The notes under the pieces were generated by a model. That model was not told where the DNA came from. It worked only from the letters and a program-made list of their open reading frames with translations, and did not search any database. 64,000 bases of DNA from Rhodoferax sp. (GTDB taxonomy: Bacteria; Pseudomonadota; Gammaproteobacteria; Burkholderiales; Burkholderiaceae_C), in NCBI RefSeq assembly GCF_012927445.1, contig NZ_JABBPD010000001.1, forward strand, positions 310,001 through 374,000, written 5' to 3'. A program made the position numbers and the translations under genes. Positions 46,235 to 55,926 of this stretch are shown one piece after another (position 1 is the stretch's first letter; each line of letters begins with the position of its first letter).

Positions 46235-47212
46235 CTATTGCAAGGCTTGCACCCCGGCCACCAACCAGCCGCTGTGACCGCTTTTAGGCTTGGTCATGTT
46301 CCACACTTCGCGGAACGGGCTCGGGCCCGAAGAGGGCTCTTCACGGATCATGCCAGAAAACTCGACACTGACCATGTAGTCGTCACCCAGATCTTCAATG
46401 CCCAGCAATTGGGCTTCGATCATGACGACATCAGTCATGTTGACCGGACCACCGGTGTGGACTTCACGCTCGGCGAGCTGCGCCTGAATCTCTTTGAGCA
46501 TGGTGTCGGTCATCATGACGCGCAAGGCATCGATGTCCGACTTGTCCCACGCCGCCTGCAGCGACACAAAATTAGCTTTGGCTGACTTAAGGAAGCCCTC
46601 GGTATCAAAGCCGGCGGGAACGCCCCAACTTTGTGAGCCACCCAAGCCGGAGCCGATCATCGAGCCAGATGCATCAGACGCCGATTTCGTGCTGTCAAAT
46701 GCCAAATTGTTGCGTTCCCAAGGGCGCGCAGAGGCATCATTACCGACATTTTCCGGACGATAGGTGGCGGGGATCTGGGCAATGCTGGCGGGTGAAGCAC
46801 CCTGAAAGGCAAACGGTGAGTTGCCCGCGTTACCAGATTGACCCGATTGGGCCGCCTTACGCGACTTCATGAACCAGCCAACGGCCACCATGATCAGCAG
46901 CGCCAGCAGGGCAAACATCATGAACTGGCCTGCGGCAGCCCCCAAGCCCAGAGAGCTGGCCAGCCAGGCCAAGCCCAAGCCAGCGGCCAAACCGCCCAGC
47001 ATGGCACCCCAAGGGCGTTTCGGCGCAGCGGCGGCAGCCGGAGCGGCGGGCGCGGGCGCTTTGGTGGCGCCTTGCGCCGGTGCGGCCTGACGTTGCGTCA
47101 CATTAGTGGATTGCTGACCAATCGACTTTCCGCTCCCAAAACGTTTTGCGGCCTCGGCATTGAAGCCGGCCAATATTAAAAATACGGCTAATAGCAAAGA
47201 CCAAAATTTCAT
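46235..47212 (-). CDS. Tim44-like domain protein in the ubi locus
   Basis: A 325-residue protein. A signal/anchor at residues 3-20 is followed by a low-complexity Ala/Pro-rich linker, a hydrophobic pair at about 75-120 (GGLAAGLGLAWLASSLGLGAA and MMFALLALLIMVAVGWFM), and a C-terminal Tim44-like domain (about 195-325) of the NTF2 fold. I chose the ATG at 47212, supported by GGAG seven bases upstream. The domain resembles that of mitochondrial Tim44, but bacterial versions have no settled role. It separates ubiE from ubiJ. Confidence 0.85.
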   Translation of the reverse strand: MKFWSLLLAVFLILAGFNAEAAKRFGSGKSIGQQSTNVTQRQAAPAQGATKAPAPAAPAAAAAPKRPWGAMLGGLAAGLGLAWLASSLGLGAAAGQFMMFALLALLIMVAVGWFMKSRKAAQSGQSGNAGNSPFAFQGASPASIAQIPATYRPENVGNDASARPWERNNLAFDSTKSASDASGSMIGSGLGGSQSWGVPAGFDTEGFLKSAKANFVSLQAAWDKSDIDALRVMMTDTMLKEIQAQLAEREVHTGGPVNMTDVVMIEAQLLGIEDLGDDYMVSVEFSGMIREEPSSGPSPFREVWNMTKPKSGHSGWLVAGVQALQ

Positions 47213-47267
47213 AATGACTCCAAAAGGTTCTTGTCGCAGGTGGTAATTATTTACAAAATTACAAGTT

Positions 47268-47999
47268 TCAGCACTTGATTCCAGCATGCAAGGCTACCAG
47301 CCCGCCGCTGAGGTTGTGATAGTCCACATGGCCAAAGCCATTATTTTTCATCAGGGCTTTCAATTCCTCCTGCCCCGGGTGCATGCGAATCGACTCGGCC
47401 AAGTAGCGGTAACTGGCATCGTCACCCGCTACCAGTTTCCCCAACTTAGGTAAAACCTTGAAGGAATACCAGTCATAAATTTTTTCCAGCGGCGGCGCCA
47501 CCTTGGAAAACTCGAGCACCAGCAACTTGCCACCCGGCTTGAGAACCCGGTTCATCTCGGCCAGCGCCACGTCTTTGTGCGTCATGTTGCGCAGGCCAAA
47601 GGCCACGCTCACCACATCAAAATGGTTGCTGGGAAACGGCAGTTTTTCGGCATCACACACCAGGGTCGGCAGCGCTACTCCCGCATCCAGCAGGCGATCG
47701 CGCCCGGTGCGCAACATCGCTTCATTGATGTCGGTATGCACCACGCGCCCGCTTTTGCCCACTTTTTTGGAAAAAGCCAATGCCAGATCGCCGGTGCCGC
47801 CGGCAATATCGAGCACCTGGTAGCCTTCCTGGATATTCGCCACCAGCACCGTGAACGCCTTCCAGGCGCGGTGCATGCCCATCGACATCAGGTCGTTCAT
47901 CAAGTCGTACTTGGGCGCGACCGAATCAAACACGCCACGCACGTGCTTTGCTTTTTCGGCCTCGTCAACCGATTGATAACCAAAATGTGTTGTTGTCAT
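47268..47999 (-). CDS. ubiE: Demethylmenaquinone/ubiquinone methyltransferase
   Basis: UbiE performs the C-methylation of 2-polyprenyl-6-methoxy-1,4-benzoquinol in ubiquinone synthesis. From the ATG at 47999 it has 243 residues. The family signatures are [25 protein letters not shown], the SAM site [11 protein letters not shown], and the second UbiE signature in [16 protein letters not shown]. It leads the locus containing a Tim44-like gene, ubiJ and ubiB, and is preceded by a DUF971 gene with a family A repeat between them. Confidence 0.96.
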   Translation of the reverse strand: MTTTHFGYQSVDEAEKAKHVRGVFDSVAPKYDLMNDLMSMGMHRAWKAFTVLVANIQEGYQVLDIAGGTGDLALAFSKKVGKSGRVVHTDINEAMLRTGRDRLLDAGVALPTLVCDAEKLPFPSNHFDVVSVAFGLRNMTHKDVALAEMNRVLKPGGKLLVLEFSKVAPPLEKIYDWYSFKVLPKLGKLVAGDDASYRYLAESIRMHPGQEELKALMKNNGFGHVDYHNLSGGLVALHAGIKC

Positions 48000-48089
48000 G
48001 ACTGCAATACTAGACGCGAAATACCCAGCCGAAGATGACAAATCTTCGTATCCATGAGTACTTTGCGGTGATTATGATGGAAATACGGC

Positions 48090-48134
48090 GCTAGCCCCCG
48101 CCCCGACTGCGCAAGCAGCTACTATTTAAATAGC
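48090..48134 (-). repeat. Family A repeat between DUF971 and ubiE
   Basis: Minus-oriented: gctagcccccgcc, then tgcgcaagcagct, then actatttaaatagc. It is a well-preserved copy 11 bp after the DUF971 stop and about 90 bp upstream of the ubiE start. Confidence 0.82.
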
Positions 48135-48144
48135 AACTAGCGAT

Positions 48145-48558
48145 TTAGTGACTGGCGCAATTGTGTCCGGCTTTCTCCGGCATGGGCGCGTCGCGCTCGA
48201 CCCCGGCGGCAGCCAGACGGGCCGTGTAGTCGGCCCACAGCTTGTCTTGCTGGGAACCCAGAAAATAGAGGTAGTCCCATGAAAAAATGCCGGAGCTGTG
48301 GCCGTCAGAAAACGTCGGTTGTACGGCGTAGTTGCCGACCGGCTCCAGTGCGGTCAGCGCCACCTCACGCTTGCCGCTCTGCAAGACCTCTTGCCCCGGC
48401 CCATGGCCCTGCACCTCGGCCGACGGGGAGTACACCCGCATCAGCTCAAACGGAATCCGAAACTCGGCGCCATCAGAAAAACTAATCTCCAGCACCTTGG
48501 ACTGGCTATGCACCGTCATTGCCTGCGGCGTTGGAGCGCCTGATTGCAAACCTGCCAT
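48145..48558 (-). CDS. DUF971 (gamma-butyrobetaine hydroxylase-like N-terminal) protein
   Basis: A 137-residue protein of the DUF971 family, related to the N-terminal zinc domain of gamma-butyrobetaine hydroxylase. Conserved parts are LEISFSDGAEFRIPFELMRVYSPSAEV, VGNYAVQPTFSDGHSSGIFSWDYL and a C-terminal CASH. I chose the ATG at 48558, with AGGTG upstream, over a GTG nine bases earlier. It lies upstream of ubiE, as in other betaproteobacteria. The function is not known; an Fe-S or metal role has been suggested for relatives. Confidence 0.85.
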   Translation of the reverse strand: MAGLQSGAPTPQAMTVHSQSKVLEISFSDGAEFRIPFELMRVYSPSAEVQGHGPGQEVLQSGKREVALTALEPVGNYAVQPTFSDGHSSGIFSWDYLYFLGSQQDKLWADYTARLAAAGVERDAPMPEKAGHNCASH

Positions 48559-48581
48559 GAAGATCACCTGCTAAAAAATTA

Positions 48582-51500
48582 TTAAACCAGCACGCGCTCA
48601 ATGCCGCCGTTGTTGGCCCGTTTGACGTAATCCGGCATCCACTGATCGCCCAGAATCTGGTTCGCCATCTCGACCACGATGTAGTCGGCCTCCAGCAAGC
48701 CGTTTTGCAGATCCTCGCCAAAACGGCTCAAGCCTTGCAGGCAGGCCGGGCACGAGGTCAGAATCTTGAGATTTTCCTTCGGCCCCAAGCTCCCTTTTTC
48801 GCGCAGCTGGACTTCGTTTTTGCGAATTTCTTCTTCCTTTCGAAAGCGCACCTGGGTGGAAATATCCGGCCGGTTCAGCGCCAGCGTGCCGGACTCGCCG
48901 CAGCAGCGCTCGGACTGGATCACGTTGTCGCCCAACAGCGCCTTGACGGTCTTGATTGGCTCCTGCAACTTCATCGGGCTGTGGCACGGGTCGTGGAACA
49001 TGAAAGCGCCGGCGTTCTGCAGCGTGATGCCCTTCTCCAGCAGGTACTCGTGAATGTCGATGATGCGACTACCGGGGAAAATCTTGTCGAACTCGTAGTC
49101 TTGCAACTGGTCGTAGCAGGTGCCGCAGCTCACCACCACGGTCTTGATGTCCAGGTAGTTCAAGGTGTTGGCGACCCGGTGGAACAGCACCCGGTTGTCG
49201 GTGATCATCTTCTCGGCCTTGTCGAACTGGCCTGAACCGCGCTGCGGATAGCCGCAGCACAGGTAACCCGGTGGCAGCACCGTCTGCACGCCGGCGTGCC
49301 ACAGCATGGCCTGCGTGGCCAAGCCGACCTGGCTGAACAGGCGTTCCGAGCCGCAGCCGGGGAAGTAAAACACCGCCTCGGTCTCGGCCGTCGTCGCTTG
49401 CGGGTCGCGAATGATCGGCACGTAGTCTTTGTCTTCAATATCGAGCAAGGCGCGCGCCGTCTTTTTCGGCAAGCCGCCAGGCAGTTTCTTGTTGACGAAG
49501 TGGATGATCTGCTCTTTGATCGGCGCCGTGCCAACCGTGGCGGGCGGCGCCTTGGTTTGCTTGCGCGAAATGACTTTCATCACGTCGGCGGCCATGCGCT
49601 GCGCCTTGATCGCCACGTTGACCATGGCACCGCGGGCCAATTTGATGGTTTCCGGGTTGGTCGCGTTCAGCATGAACATGGCGGCGGCGCCGGCCGGGCG
49701 GAAGCTCTTTTTGCCCATCTTGCGCAACAGGTTGCGCATGTTCATGGTGACATCGCCAAAGTCGATGTTCACCGGGCACGGTGACAGGCATTTGTGGCAC
49801 ACGGTGCAGTGGTCGGCCACGTCTTCAAACTCTTGCCAATGGCGAATCGAGATGCCGCGACGCGTCTGCTCTTCGTACAGAAAAGCCTCCACCAGGAGCG
49901 AGGTCGCCAGAATCTTGTCGCGCGGGCTGTACAGCAAGTTGGCGCGCGGCACATGGGTGGAACACACCGGTTTGCACTTGCCGCAGCGCAGGCAGTCTTT
50001 CACGCTGTCGGCAATGGCGCCAATGTCGCTTTGCTGCATGATCAGCGACTCGTAGCCCATCAAGCCAAAGCTGGGCGTGTAGGCATTGGTCAAATCAGCC
50101 TGTAGCCCCCGTCCATCCTGCTTAAGTAGCTCTGAATTTCGCAGCAACTTGCCTTTGTTGAAGCGCCCTTCGGGGTCGACCCGGGCTTTGTATTCGGTGA
50201 ACGGACGCAGCTCTTCGTCGCTCAAAAACTCCAGCTTGGTGATGCCGATGCCGTGCTCGCCCGAGATCACGCCGTTGAGCGAACGCGCCAGCGCCATGAT
50301 GCGTTTGACGGCGCCGTGCGCCGCTTGCAGCATTTCGTAGTCGTCGCTGTTGACCGGCAAGTTGGTGTGCACATTGCCGTCGCCGGCATGCATGTGCAGT
50401 GCCGCCCAGACGCGGCCCTTGAGCACGCGCTGATGGATCGCATTGCACTCCAGCAGGATCGGCTCAAACGCGCCGCCGGTAAAGATGTTTTGCAGCGGCT
50501 CCCGGATTTGCGTCTTCCAGCTGGCGCGCAAGGTGTGGTCCTGCAACTGGGGAAACAGCGTTTCCACGCCCTCCAGCCAACCGGCCCACAGCGTCCGCAC
50601 GTCGCCCACCAAGGCCAGGGCTTGCGCCACGCGGTCTTCCAGCAATTCAGGCGAAGGAATGCCATTCGCATCGTCGGACTTGCCGAGCGGCAAATTGCCG
50701 TTGGCTAAAAACTCGGCCAGCGCATCACACAAGGCGATCTTGTTGCGCAGGCTCAATTCGATGTTGATGCGCTCGATGCCGTCGGTGTATTCGGCCATGC
50801 GCGGCAACGGGATCACCACGTCTTCGTTGATCTTGAAGGCGTTGGTGTGGCGGGAAATCGCCGCCGTGCGTTTGCGGTCGGCCCAGAACTTTTTGCGCGC
50901 TTCCGGGCTGATGGCGATAAAGCCCTCGCCACTGCGCGAATTGGCAATGCGCACCACTTCCGACGTGGCGCGGGCCACGGCGTCGGCGTCGTCACCGGCA
51001 ATGTCGCCAAACAGCACCATCTTGGGCAGGCCACCGCGCTTGGACTTGGTGGCATAGCGCACCGCCTTCAGGTAGCGGTCATCCAGATGCTCCAGCCCGG
51101 CCAGCAGCACGCCTGAGCGTTTTTGCTCGGCAAACATGAAATCAATGATTTCGACAATGCTGGGCACGGCGTTTTTGGCATTGCCAAAGAACTCCAGGCA
51201 CACGGTGCGCGTGTGCACCGGCATGCGGTGCACCACCCAACGGGCGCTGGTGATCAGGCCATCGCAGCCTTCTTTTTGAATGCCCGGCAGACCGCTCAGG
51301 AATTTATCGGTGACATCCTTGCCCAGGCCTTCCTTGCGGAACGATTTGCCGGGGATGTCGAGCCGCTCGGTACGCAAATGCGTTTTGCCGTCGGCCTTGA
51401 AGTATTTCAGCTCAAAACTGGCAATTTCAGCATCGTGAATCTTGCCCAGGTTGTGGTTGAGGCGCGTGACTTCCAGCCATTCGGCCTGCGGCGTCACCAT

Positions 51501-52472
51501 GCGCCAGCTGGCCAGATTGTCCAGCGCGGTGCCCCACAGCACGGCTTTTTTGCCACCGGCATTCATGGCGATGTTGCCGCCAATGCAGGAGGCTTCGGCC
51601 GAGGTCGGATCGACCGCAAACACATAACCACCGCGCTCGGCCGCATCGGCCACGCGCTGGGTTACCACACCGGCTTCGGTCCAGACCGTGCCAACCGGCT
51701 CGGACAAGCCCGGCAAGGTCACCATCTCGACTTCGGTCATGGCCTCCAACTTTTCGGTGTTGATGACCACGCTCTTCCACGTCAGCGGGATCGCGCCGCC
51801 GGTGTAACCGGTGCCGCCGCCCCGCGGGATGATGGTCAGGCCAAGGTCGATACAACCCTTGACCAGCCCCGCCATCTCTTCTTCGGTATCGGGCGTCAGC
51901 ACGACAAACGGGTATTCCACCCGCCAGTCGGTGGCGTCGGTCACATGACTGACCCTTGAGAGACCGTCGAACTTGATGTTGTCTTTGCCGGTCAAGCGAA
52001 TGAGCGTGCGCTGCGTCTTGCGGCGCAAGGCGGCGGTTTCAATAAAGGCCGCGTCAAAGGCCTGCACCGCCGCAGTTGCGGCCTTGAGCAACTCGCCCAC
52101 CAGCGCATCGCGCTCCGGGTCGACGTCAGGCGTGCGGCGTTTTTGCACTTCGCCCAGCCGATGGTGCAAGGCCTCGACCAGCAGCACGCGCCGTTTGGGG
52201 TTGTCCAGCAGGTCGTCCTGCAAATAGGGGTTGCGCTGCACCACCCAGACATCGCCCAGCACTTCATACAGCATGCGGGCCGAACGGCCGGTGCGACGCT
52301 CGTCGCGCAGACGGTTGAGCCAGTCCCACGCCGGGGCGCCCAGTAGGCGAATCACGATTTCGCGGTCAGAAAACGAGGTGTAGTTGTACGGGATCTCGCG
52401 AATGCGCTCGTGCGCAGGCGACATGTGCGCTTGCGCGGACACTAATTGATTGAGCTGAATGGGAGCGTTCAT
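48582..52472 (-). CDS. Giant FAD/Fe-S oxidoreductase (DUF3683, GlcD-GlpC fusion type)
   Basis: A 1296-residue fusion. After an N-terminal DUF3683 region (about 1-140) comes a FAD-binding PCMH domain with [15 protein letters not shown] and a GlcD/D-lactate-dehydrogenase C-terminal domain ending in [10 protein letters not shown]. Then come two 4Fe-4S motifs, [11 protein letters not shown] and [13 protein letters not shown], and CCG domains with CCGYPQRG and [12 protein letters not shown]. It probably oxidises a 2-hydroxy acid and passes electrons to quinone. The ATG at 52472 is preferred over an upstream extension. An in-frame family A repeat (50098-50145) encodes part of the linker before the Fe-S region. 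Confidence 0.9.
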   Translation of the reverse strand: MNAPIQLNQLVSAQAHMSPAHERIREIPYNYTSFSDREIVIRLLGAPAWDWLNRLRDERRTGRSARMLYEVLGDVWVVQRNPYLQDDLLDNPKRRVLLVEALHHRLGEVQKRRTPDVDPERDALVGELLKAATAAVQAFDAAFIETAALRRKTQRTLIRLTGKDNIKFDGLSRVSHVTDATDWRVEYPFVVLTPDTEEEMAGLVKGCIDLGLTIIPRGGGTGYTGGAIPLTWKSVVINTEKLEAMTEVEMVTLPGLSEPVGTVWTEAGVVTQRVADAAERGGYVFAVDPTSAEASCIGGNIAMNAGGKKAVLWGTALDNLASWRMVTPQAEWLEVTRLNHNLGKIHDAEIASFELKYFKADGKTHLRTERLDIPGKSFRKEGLGKDVTDKFLSGLPGIQKEGCDGLITSARWVVHRMPVHTRTVCLEFFGNAKNAVPSIVEIIDFMFAEQKRSGVLLAGLEHLDDRYLKAVRYATKSKRGGLPKMVLFGDIAGDDADAVARATSEVVRIANSRSGEGFIAISPEARKKFWADRKRTAAISRHTNAFKINEDVVIPLPRMAEYTDGIERINIELSLRNKIALCDALAEFLANGNLPLGKSDDANGIPSPELLEDRVAQALALVGDVRTLWAGWLEGVETLFPQLQDHTLRASWKTQIREPLQNIFTGGAFEPILLECNAIHQRVLKGRVWAALHMHAGDGNVHTNLPVNSDDYEMLQAAHGAVKRIMALARSLNGVISGEHGIGITKLEFLSDEELRPFTEYKARVDPEGRFNKGKLLRNSELLKQDGRGLQADLTNAYTPSFGLMGYESLIMQQSDIGAIADSVKDCLRCGKCKPVCSTHVPRANLLYSPRDKILATSLLVEAFLYEEQTRRGISIRHWQEFEDVADHCTVCHKCLSPCPVNIDFGDVTMNMRNLLRKMGKKSFRPAGAAAMFMLNATNPETIKLARGAMVNVAIKAQRMAADVMKVISRKQTKAPPATVGTAPIKEQIIHFVNKKLPGGLPKKTARALLDIEDKDYVPIIRDPQATTAETEAVFYFPGCGSERLFSQVGLATQAMLWHAGVQTVLPPGYLCCGYPQRGSGQFDKAEKMITDNRVLFHRVANTLNYLDIKTVVVSCGTCYDQLQDYEFDKIFPGSRIIDIHEYLLEKGITLQNAGAFMFHDPCHSPMKLQEPIKTVKALLGDNVIQSERCCGESGTLALNRPDISTQVRFRKEEEIRKNEVQLREKGSLGPKENLKILTSCPACLQGLSRFGEDLQNGLLEADYIVVEMANQILGDQWMPDYVKRANNGGIERVLV
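50098..50145 (-). repeat. Family A repeat inside the FAD/Fe-S oxidoreductase gene
   Basis: Minus-oriented copy: gcctgtagcccccgtcc, then ctgcttaagtagct, then a decayed core ctgaatttcgcagc. It is read in frame, giving [16 protein letters not shown] between KGKL and [10 protein letters not shown]. Confidence 0.65.
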
Positions 52473-52664
52473 CTTGTTCTGTGGTTGCAGCCAGAACGTG
52501 ACACGGGGTAACGTGAGGCCCGGCTGGACCGAGATATTACCGCAGCGCAGCATTCACCTGCTGGCTTGACGGGAACTCTGGATCAGGCCCGCCCGAAATA
52601 ATCGTGTGTTTAATCTGTGGCTCAATGGCCAGACCCGTTTTTACCGATCAAACCCCAGCTGCTT

Positions 52665-53447
52665 ATGCCCATTACTTTTGACAACTGGCCCTACCCTCGC
52701 TGGATTGCCCACCGGGGGGCCGGCAAACTGGCGCCCGAAAACACCTTGGCCGCGTTTCGCCTGGGGGCCAGCCACGGCTACCGCATGTTTGAGTGCGACG
52801 TCAAGCTGAGTGCCGACGGCATTCCCTTCCTGCTGCACGACGACACGCTCACCCGCACCACCAATGGCCCCGACCTGCTGGGTGCGGCGGCCAGCCCTGT
52901 CGCTGGCGACCACGACTGGCGCACCTTGGCGCAACTCGACGCCGGCAACTGGCACGCCCCGGCCTTTGCCGGCGAACCGCTGCCCTGCCTGGAGAACATA
53001 GCCCGCTTCTGCCGACACAACGGCTATTTTTTAAACCTTGAAATCAAACCCACGCCCGGGCTGGAGCGCCAGACGGGTGAGGTGGTGGCGAACGCCGTCG
53101 CCCGCCTTTGGCAAGGTGCGGCAGTGCCACCACTGTTGACCTCCTTCGACCCGGAAGCGCTGGAGGCGGCCCGCGCTGCGCAAGCGCATTTGCCGCGCGG
53201 CCTGTTGCTGGAATCGCTGTGGCTAGGCTGGCTGGAGACCGCCCGCACACTGGGATGTGTCGCCATCGTCTGCGATCACGCCTTGTGGGACCAGTCCAGC
53301 GTGACGCAAGCCCAAAGCGCGGGCTTTCGGACGTTGAGTTACACCGTGAACGACGAATCGGAGGCCCAGCGGTTGATCGGCCTCGGCACAGACGGCATCA
53401 TCACCGACCGGGTGGATTTTTTTGCACCCGGCGCGTTTGACGCTTAA
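52665..53447 (+). CDS. ugpQ: Glycerophosphodiester phosphodiesterase
   Basis: A 260-residue cytoplasmic GDPD that hydrolyses glycerophosphodiesters to glycerol-3-phosphate and an alcohol. The catalytic HRGAGKLAPENTLAAF carries the conserved His-Arg and Glu, and FECDVKLSADGIPFLLHDDTLTRTTNG the metal-site Glu/Asp and second His. I chose the ATG at 52665; longer in-frame starts lack homology. No signal peptide is visible. It overlaps the end of the rhodanese gene by 4 bp on the opposite strand. Confidence 0.93.
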   Translation: MPITFDNWPYPRWIAHRGAGKLAPENTLAAFRLGASHGYRMFECDVKLSADGIPFLLHDDTLTRTTNGPDLLGAAASPVAGDHDWRTLAQLDAGNWHAPAFAGEPLPCLENIARFCRHNGYFLNLEIKPTPGLERQTGEVVANAVARLWQGAAVPPLLTSFDPEALEAARAAQAHLPRGLLLESLWLGWLETARTLGCVAIVCDHALWDQSSVTQAQSAGFRTLSYTVNDESEAQRLIGLGTDGIITDRVDFFAPGAFDA

Positions 53448-54019
53448 AAGTCGCCTTTAACGACCGGGAAGCCCAGCGCGGCCCAGTCCAGCATGCCGCC
53501 ACGGTAGTAATAGATGCGGTCAGCCGGAAAACCTTCGCGCGTCATGGCCACGATCGCGCCCGGGCTTTGCGGGCAGGCCGGGCCGTTGCAAAAAGCGTAG
53601 ACCTTCTTGGCCTTGCTGCAATCCCACTTGCCTGCGGTCTTGCTGCAGCCCAGTTCGTTCAGGCGACCGGCTACTTCGGTGTACACAATGTGCATCGAGC
53701 CGGCGATGGTGCCGTTGGCACGGTCTTCCGGCTCGCGCATGTCCACCAGCAGGGCATCGCGGTCATTCATGGCGTTGAGAACTTCGATCTCGCCCACCGG
53801 ATGCACGCCCGCCACCGGCACCATCGCCTGGATCCAACCCTTGTTTTTGGCGCACGGCGTCATCACGCGGGTGATCACGGTTTCTTCTCCTTTGGCATTT
53901 TTCGCCACAAATTTGGTGTCGGTGCCGATGATGCGCAGGTACTCAGGGTCGGCCGCGTGAACGGCTGAGGCCAGGCCACTGGCCAAGACAAGGGCGGCCA
54001 GCAAGGTAGGAAATTTCAT
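53444..54019 (-). CDS. Periplasmic rhodanese-domain protein
   Basis: A 191-residue exported protein with the signal peptide MKFPTLLAALVLASGLASAVHA. The rhodanese fold shows ALLVDMREPEDRANGTIAGSMHI and an active-site segment AFCNGPACPQSPGAIVAM, in which a Cys is present but the loop differs from the CxxGxR type. Additional cysteines (CSKTAGKWDC, TPCAKN) could form disulfides. The substrate is unknown. The gene converges with ugpQ, overlapping by 4 bp. Confidence 0.87.
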   Translation of the reverse strand: MKFPTLLAALVLASGLASAVHAADPEYLRIIGTDTKFVAKNAKGEETVITRVMTPCAKNKGWIQAMVPVAGVHPVGEIEVLNAMNDRDALLVDMREPEDRANGTIAGSMHIVYTEVAGRLNELGCSKTAGKWDCSKAKKVYAFCNGPACPQSPGAIVAMTREGFPADRIYYYRGGMLDWAALGFPVVKGDF

Positions 54020-54127
54020 GGTGTCTCCGGTTTTATGATTGGATCGGAGAGCGTAGCGACACCGGCACTGGCACCGCTGATCCAGATCAATCAGCCGAAA
54101 ATATTGTGGCCAAGACCCGCCAACAGT

Positions 54128-54406
54128 TCAACGCCAGCCGCGCAGCATGACCCACTGGCTGGTGGCGCACAACAGCGCCAGGCCGGCGTAGCTGGCCATC
54201 TTGCCGTCATTCCCAAAAAACAACAGGCCAAGCCCGAGCACCACCACACCCACTATGAAATTAATAGCTACTTGCGCCCATAGCACGGGGGCTGCAGGCA
54301 CTTTTTTTATAAATATTCGAGCCACCAGCGTCACCAGCACGGCGATCCAGAGCGCCGGGGCCACGAAATTCAGCAAATGATTCAAGAGGTCAAGCGGGCC
54401 CATCAA
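54128..54406 (-). CDS. Small membrane protein with a repeat-encoded segment
   Basis: A 92-residue hydrophobic protein with three predicted membrane helices (about residues 12-32, 42-64 and 70-88). I do not recognise a family. The region PAAPVLWAQVAINFIV (about 37-52) is encoded by a family A repeat at 54252-54299 and provides the start of the second helix. It lies between the periplasmic rhodanese gene and hemA, divergent from hemA. The start at 54406 is ATG; a second ATG three bases in is an alternative. Confidence 0.7.
   Translation of the reverse strand: MMGPLDLLNHLLNFVAPALWIAVLVTLVARIFIKKVPAAPVLWAQVAINFIVGVVVLGLGLLFFGNDGKMASYAGLALLCATSQWVMLRGWR
54252..54299 (+). repeat. Family A repeat inside the 92-residue membrane-protein gene
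   Basis: Plus-oriented: actatgaaattaatagcta, then cttgcgcc, spacer, and gcacgggggctgcaggc. Read on the minus strand it is part of the protein and uses the same frame as the copy in gpsA. Confidence 0.8.
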
Positions 54407-54462
54407 TGCCTATCTTTACGAAAATGAAAAGTGTGTGAATAGTTGTCAACGCAAGCTGATTT

Positions 54463-54468
54463 TATAAT
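54463..54468 (+). promoter_or_regulatory. Consensus -10 box immediately before hemA
   Basis: A perfect TATAAT lies six bases upstream of the hemA ATG. TTGTCA at 54443-54448 is a -35 candidate with a short 14-base spacing. If used, transcription would start at or near the ATG, giving a leaderless mRNA. Confidence 0.45.
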
Positions 54469-54474
54469 CCGTAT

Positions 54475-55734
54475 ATGGCAGTCTGGGCTTTAGGTATCAA
54501 TCACACGACCGCGCCGCTCGATCTGCGCGGTCGTTTTGCGTTCGCACTCGATCAAATCGAGCCAACTTTGCGCGGCTTACGTGCGTCGCTGGCACGCCAG
54601 CCGGAGGCGGCGCTGATCTCCACTTGCAACCGCACCGAGATTTATTGCGCCGGTGAAAAACCCGAGCTGGAGCACACGCTGGACTGGCTGGCCCACTCCG
54701 GCGGCATCTCCTCCAGCCTGCTGCGCGCCCACTCTTACACCCTGGAAGACGGTTTTGCCGCACGCCACGCCTTTCGGGTCGCCAGCGGACTGGACTCGAT
54801 GGTGCTGGGCGAACCGCAAATTCTGGGGCAACTGAAAGACGCCGTCCGTGCCGCCGAGGCTGCCGGTTCGCTGGGCACCACGCTGAGCCAGTTGTTCCAG
54901 CGCTCGTTTGCCGTCGCCAAGGAAGTGCGCACCTCGACCGAAATCGGCGCCCACTCCATCAGCATGGCTGCCGCCGCGGTGCGCCTGGCCGGGCAGCTGT
55001 TTGAAGACCTGGGCCAGGTGAATATTTTGTTTGTCGGTGCCGGCGAGATGATCGAACTCTGCGCCACCCACTTCGCCGCCAAATCACCCAAAACCATCGC
55101 CATTGCCAATCGCACGCTGGAACGCGGCGAAAAGCTGGCCAGCCGTTTTGGGGCTGAGGTCATGCGTCTGGCCGACTTGCCGGAACGGCTGCACGAGTTT
55201 GACGCCGTCATCAGCTGCACCGCCAGCACCCTGCCCATCATTGGTCTGGGCGCGGTGGAGCGGGCCCTGAAGCGGCGCAAACGGCGCCCCATGTTCATGG
55301 TCGATCTGGCCGTGCCGCGCGACATTGAGCTCGAAGTCAAAGCGCTGGAAGACGTCTACCTGTACACGGTGGACGATCTGGCCGGCGTGGTGCAAACCGC
55401 GCAGGCCAGCCGCCAGGCGGCGGTGGCGCAGGCCGAAGCCATTGTGGATGCCGGCGTGCAGAGCTTCATGCACTGGGTCGACCAGCGCAGTTCGGTGCCG
55501 CTGATTCAGCAACTCAATGCCCAGGCCGACCAGTGGCGTGCGGCCGAATTGGCCCGCGCCCGCAAACTGCTGGCCAAAGGCGAGGACGTCGACGCCGTGC
55601 TGGAAGTGCTCTCCAAAGGGCTGACGCAAAAAATGCTGCACGGCGCCATGGCCGAATTGCATACCGGCGACGCCAGCGCGCGTGAGCGGGCCAGCGCCGC
55701 CATTCAGCACTTCTTTTTACGCAAAGAACGTTAG
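54475..55734 (+). CDS. hemA: Glutamyl-tRNA reductase
   Basis: HemA reduces Glu-tRNA to glutamate-1-semialdehyde, the committed step of tetrapyrrole synthesis. The 419-residue protein opens with the conserved [17 protein letters not shown] and has the catalytic cysteine in STCNRTEIY, with the NADPH segment [10 protein letters not shown]. The start is fixed by conservation. No ribosome site is visible between the TATAAT box and the ATG. It leads the classical hemA-prfA-prmC-grxD order. Confidence 0.96.
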   Translation: MAVWALGINHTTAPLDLRGRFAFALDQIEPTLRGLRASLARQPEAALISTCNRTEIYCAGEKPELEHTLDWLAHSGGISSSLLRAHSYTLEDGFAARHAFRVASGLDSMVLGEPQILGQLKDAVRAAEAAGSLGTTLSQLFQRSFAVAKEVRTSTEIGAHSISMAAAAVRLAGQLFEDLGQVNILFVGAGEMIELCATHFAAKSPKTIAIANRTLERGEKLASRFGAEVMRLADLPERLHEFDAVISCTASTLPIIGLGAVERALKRRKRRPMFMVDLAVPRDIELEVKALEDVYLYTVDDLAGVVQTAQASRQAAVAQAEAIVDAGVQSFMHWVDQRSSVPLIQQLNAQADQWRAAELARARKLLAKGEDVDAVLEVLSKGLTQKMLHGAMAELHTGDASARERASAAIQHFFLRKER

Positions 55735-55926
55735 CGACGCTGCCCTGCCGGCCTCTTGGAGCTCGCACTGGTCGAGCTTTGACTGACCACCACCGCGCAG
55801 CCAGTCATCCGGGCCCAGTCCGGGGTCTACCTGCCACCCCCTGATTCCCGGCTCGCGCCGCGATGACCGCCCCGACAAGATGCGATCGGCACTCACGTTG
55901 CTCGATTGCAAACTGGAACTCACCTG

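Noticed and set aside
50098..50145. Sequencing or assembly error inside the oxidoreductase gene
   Set aside because: The segment keeps the frame and matches a repeat found at ten other sites, so a biological insertion is the simpler reading.
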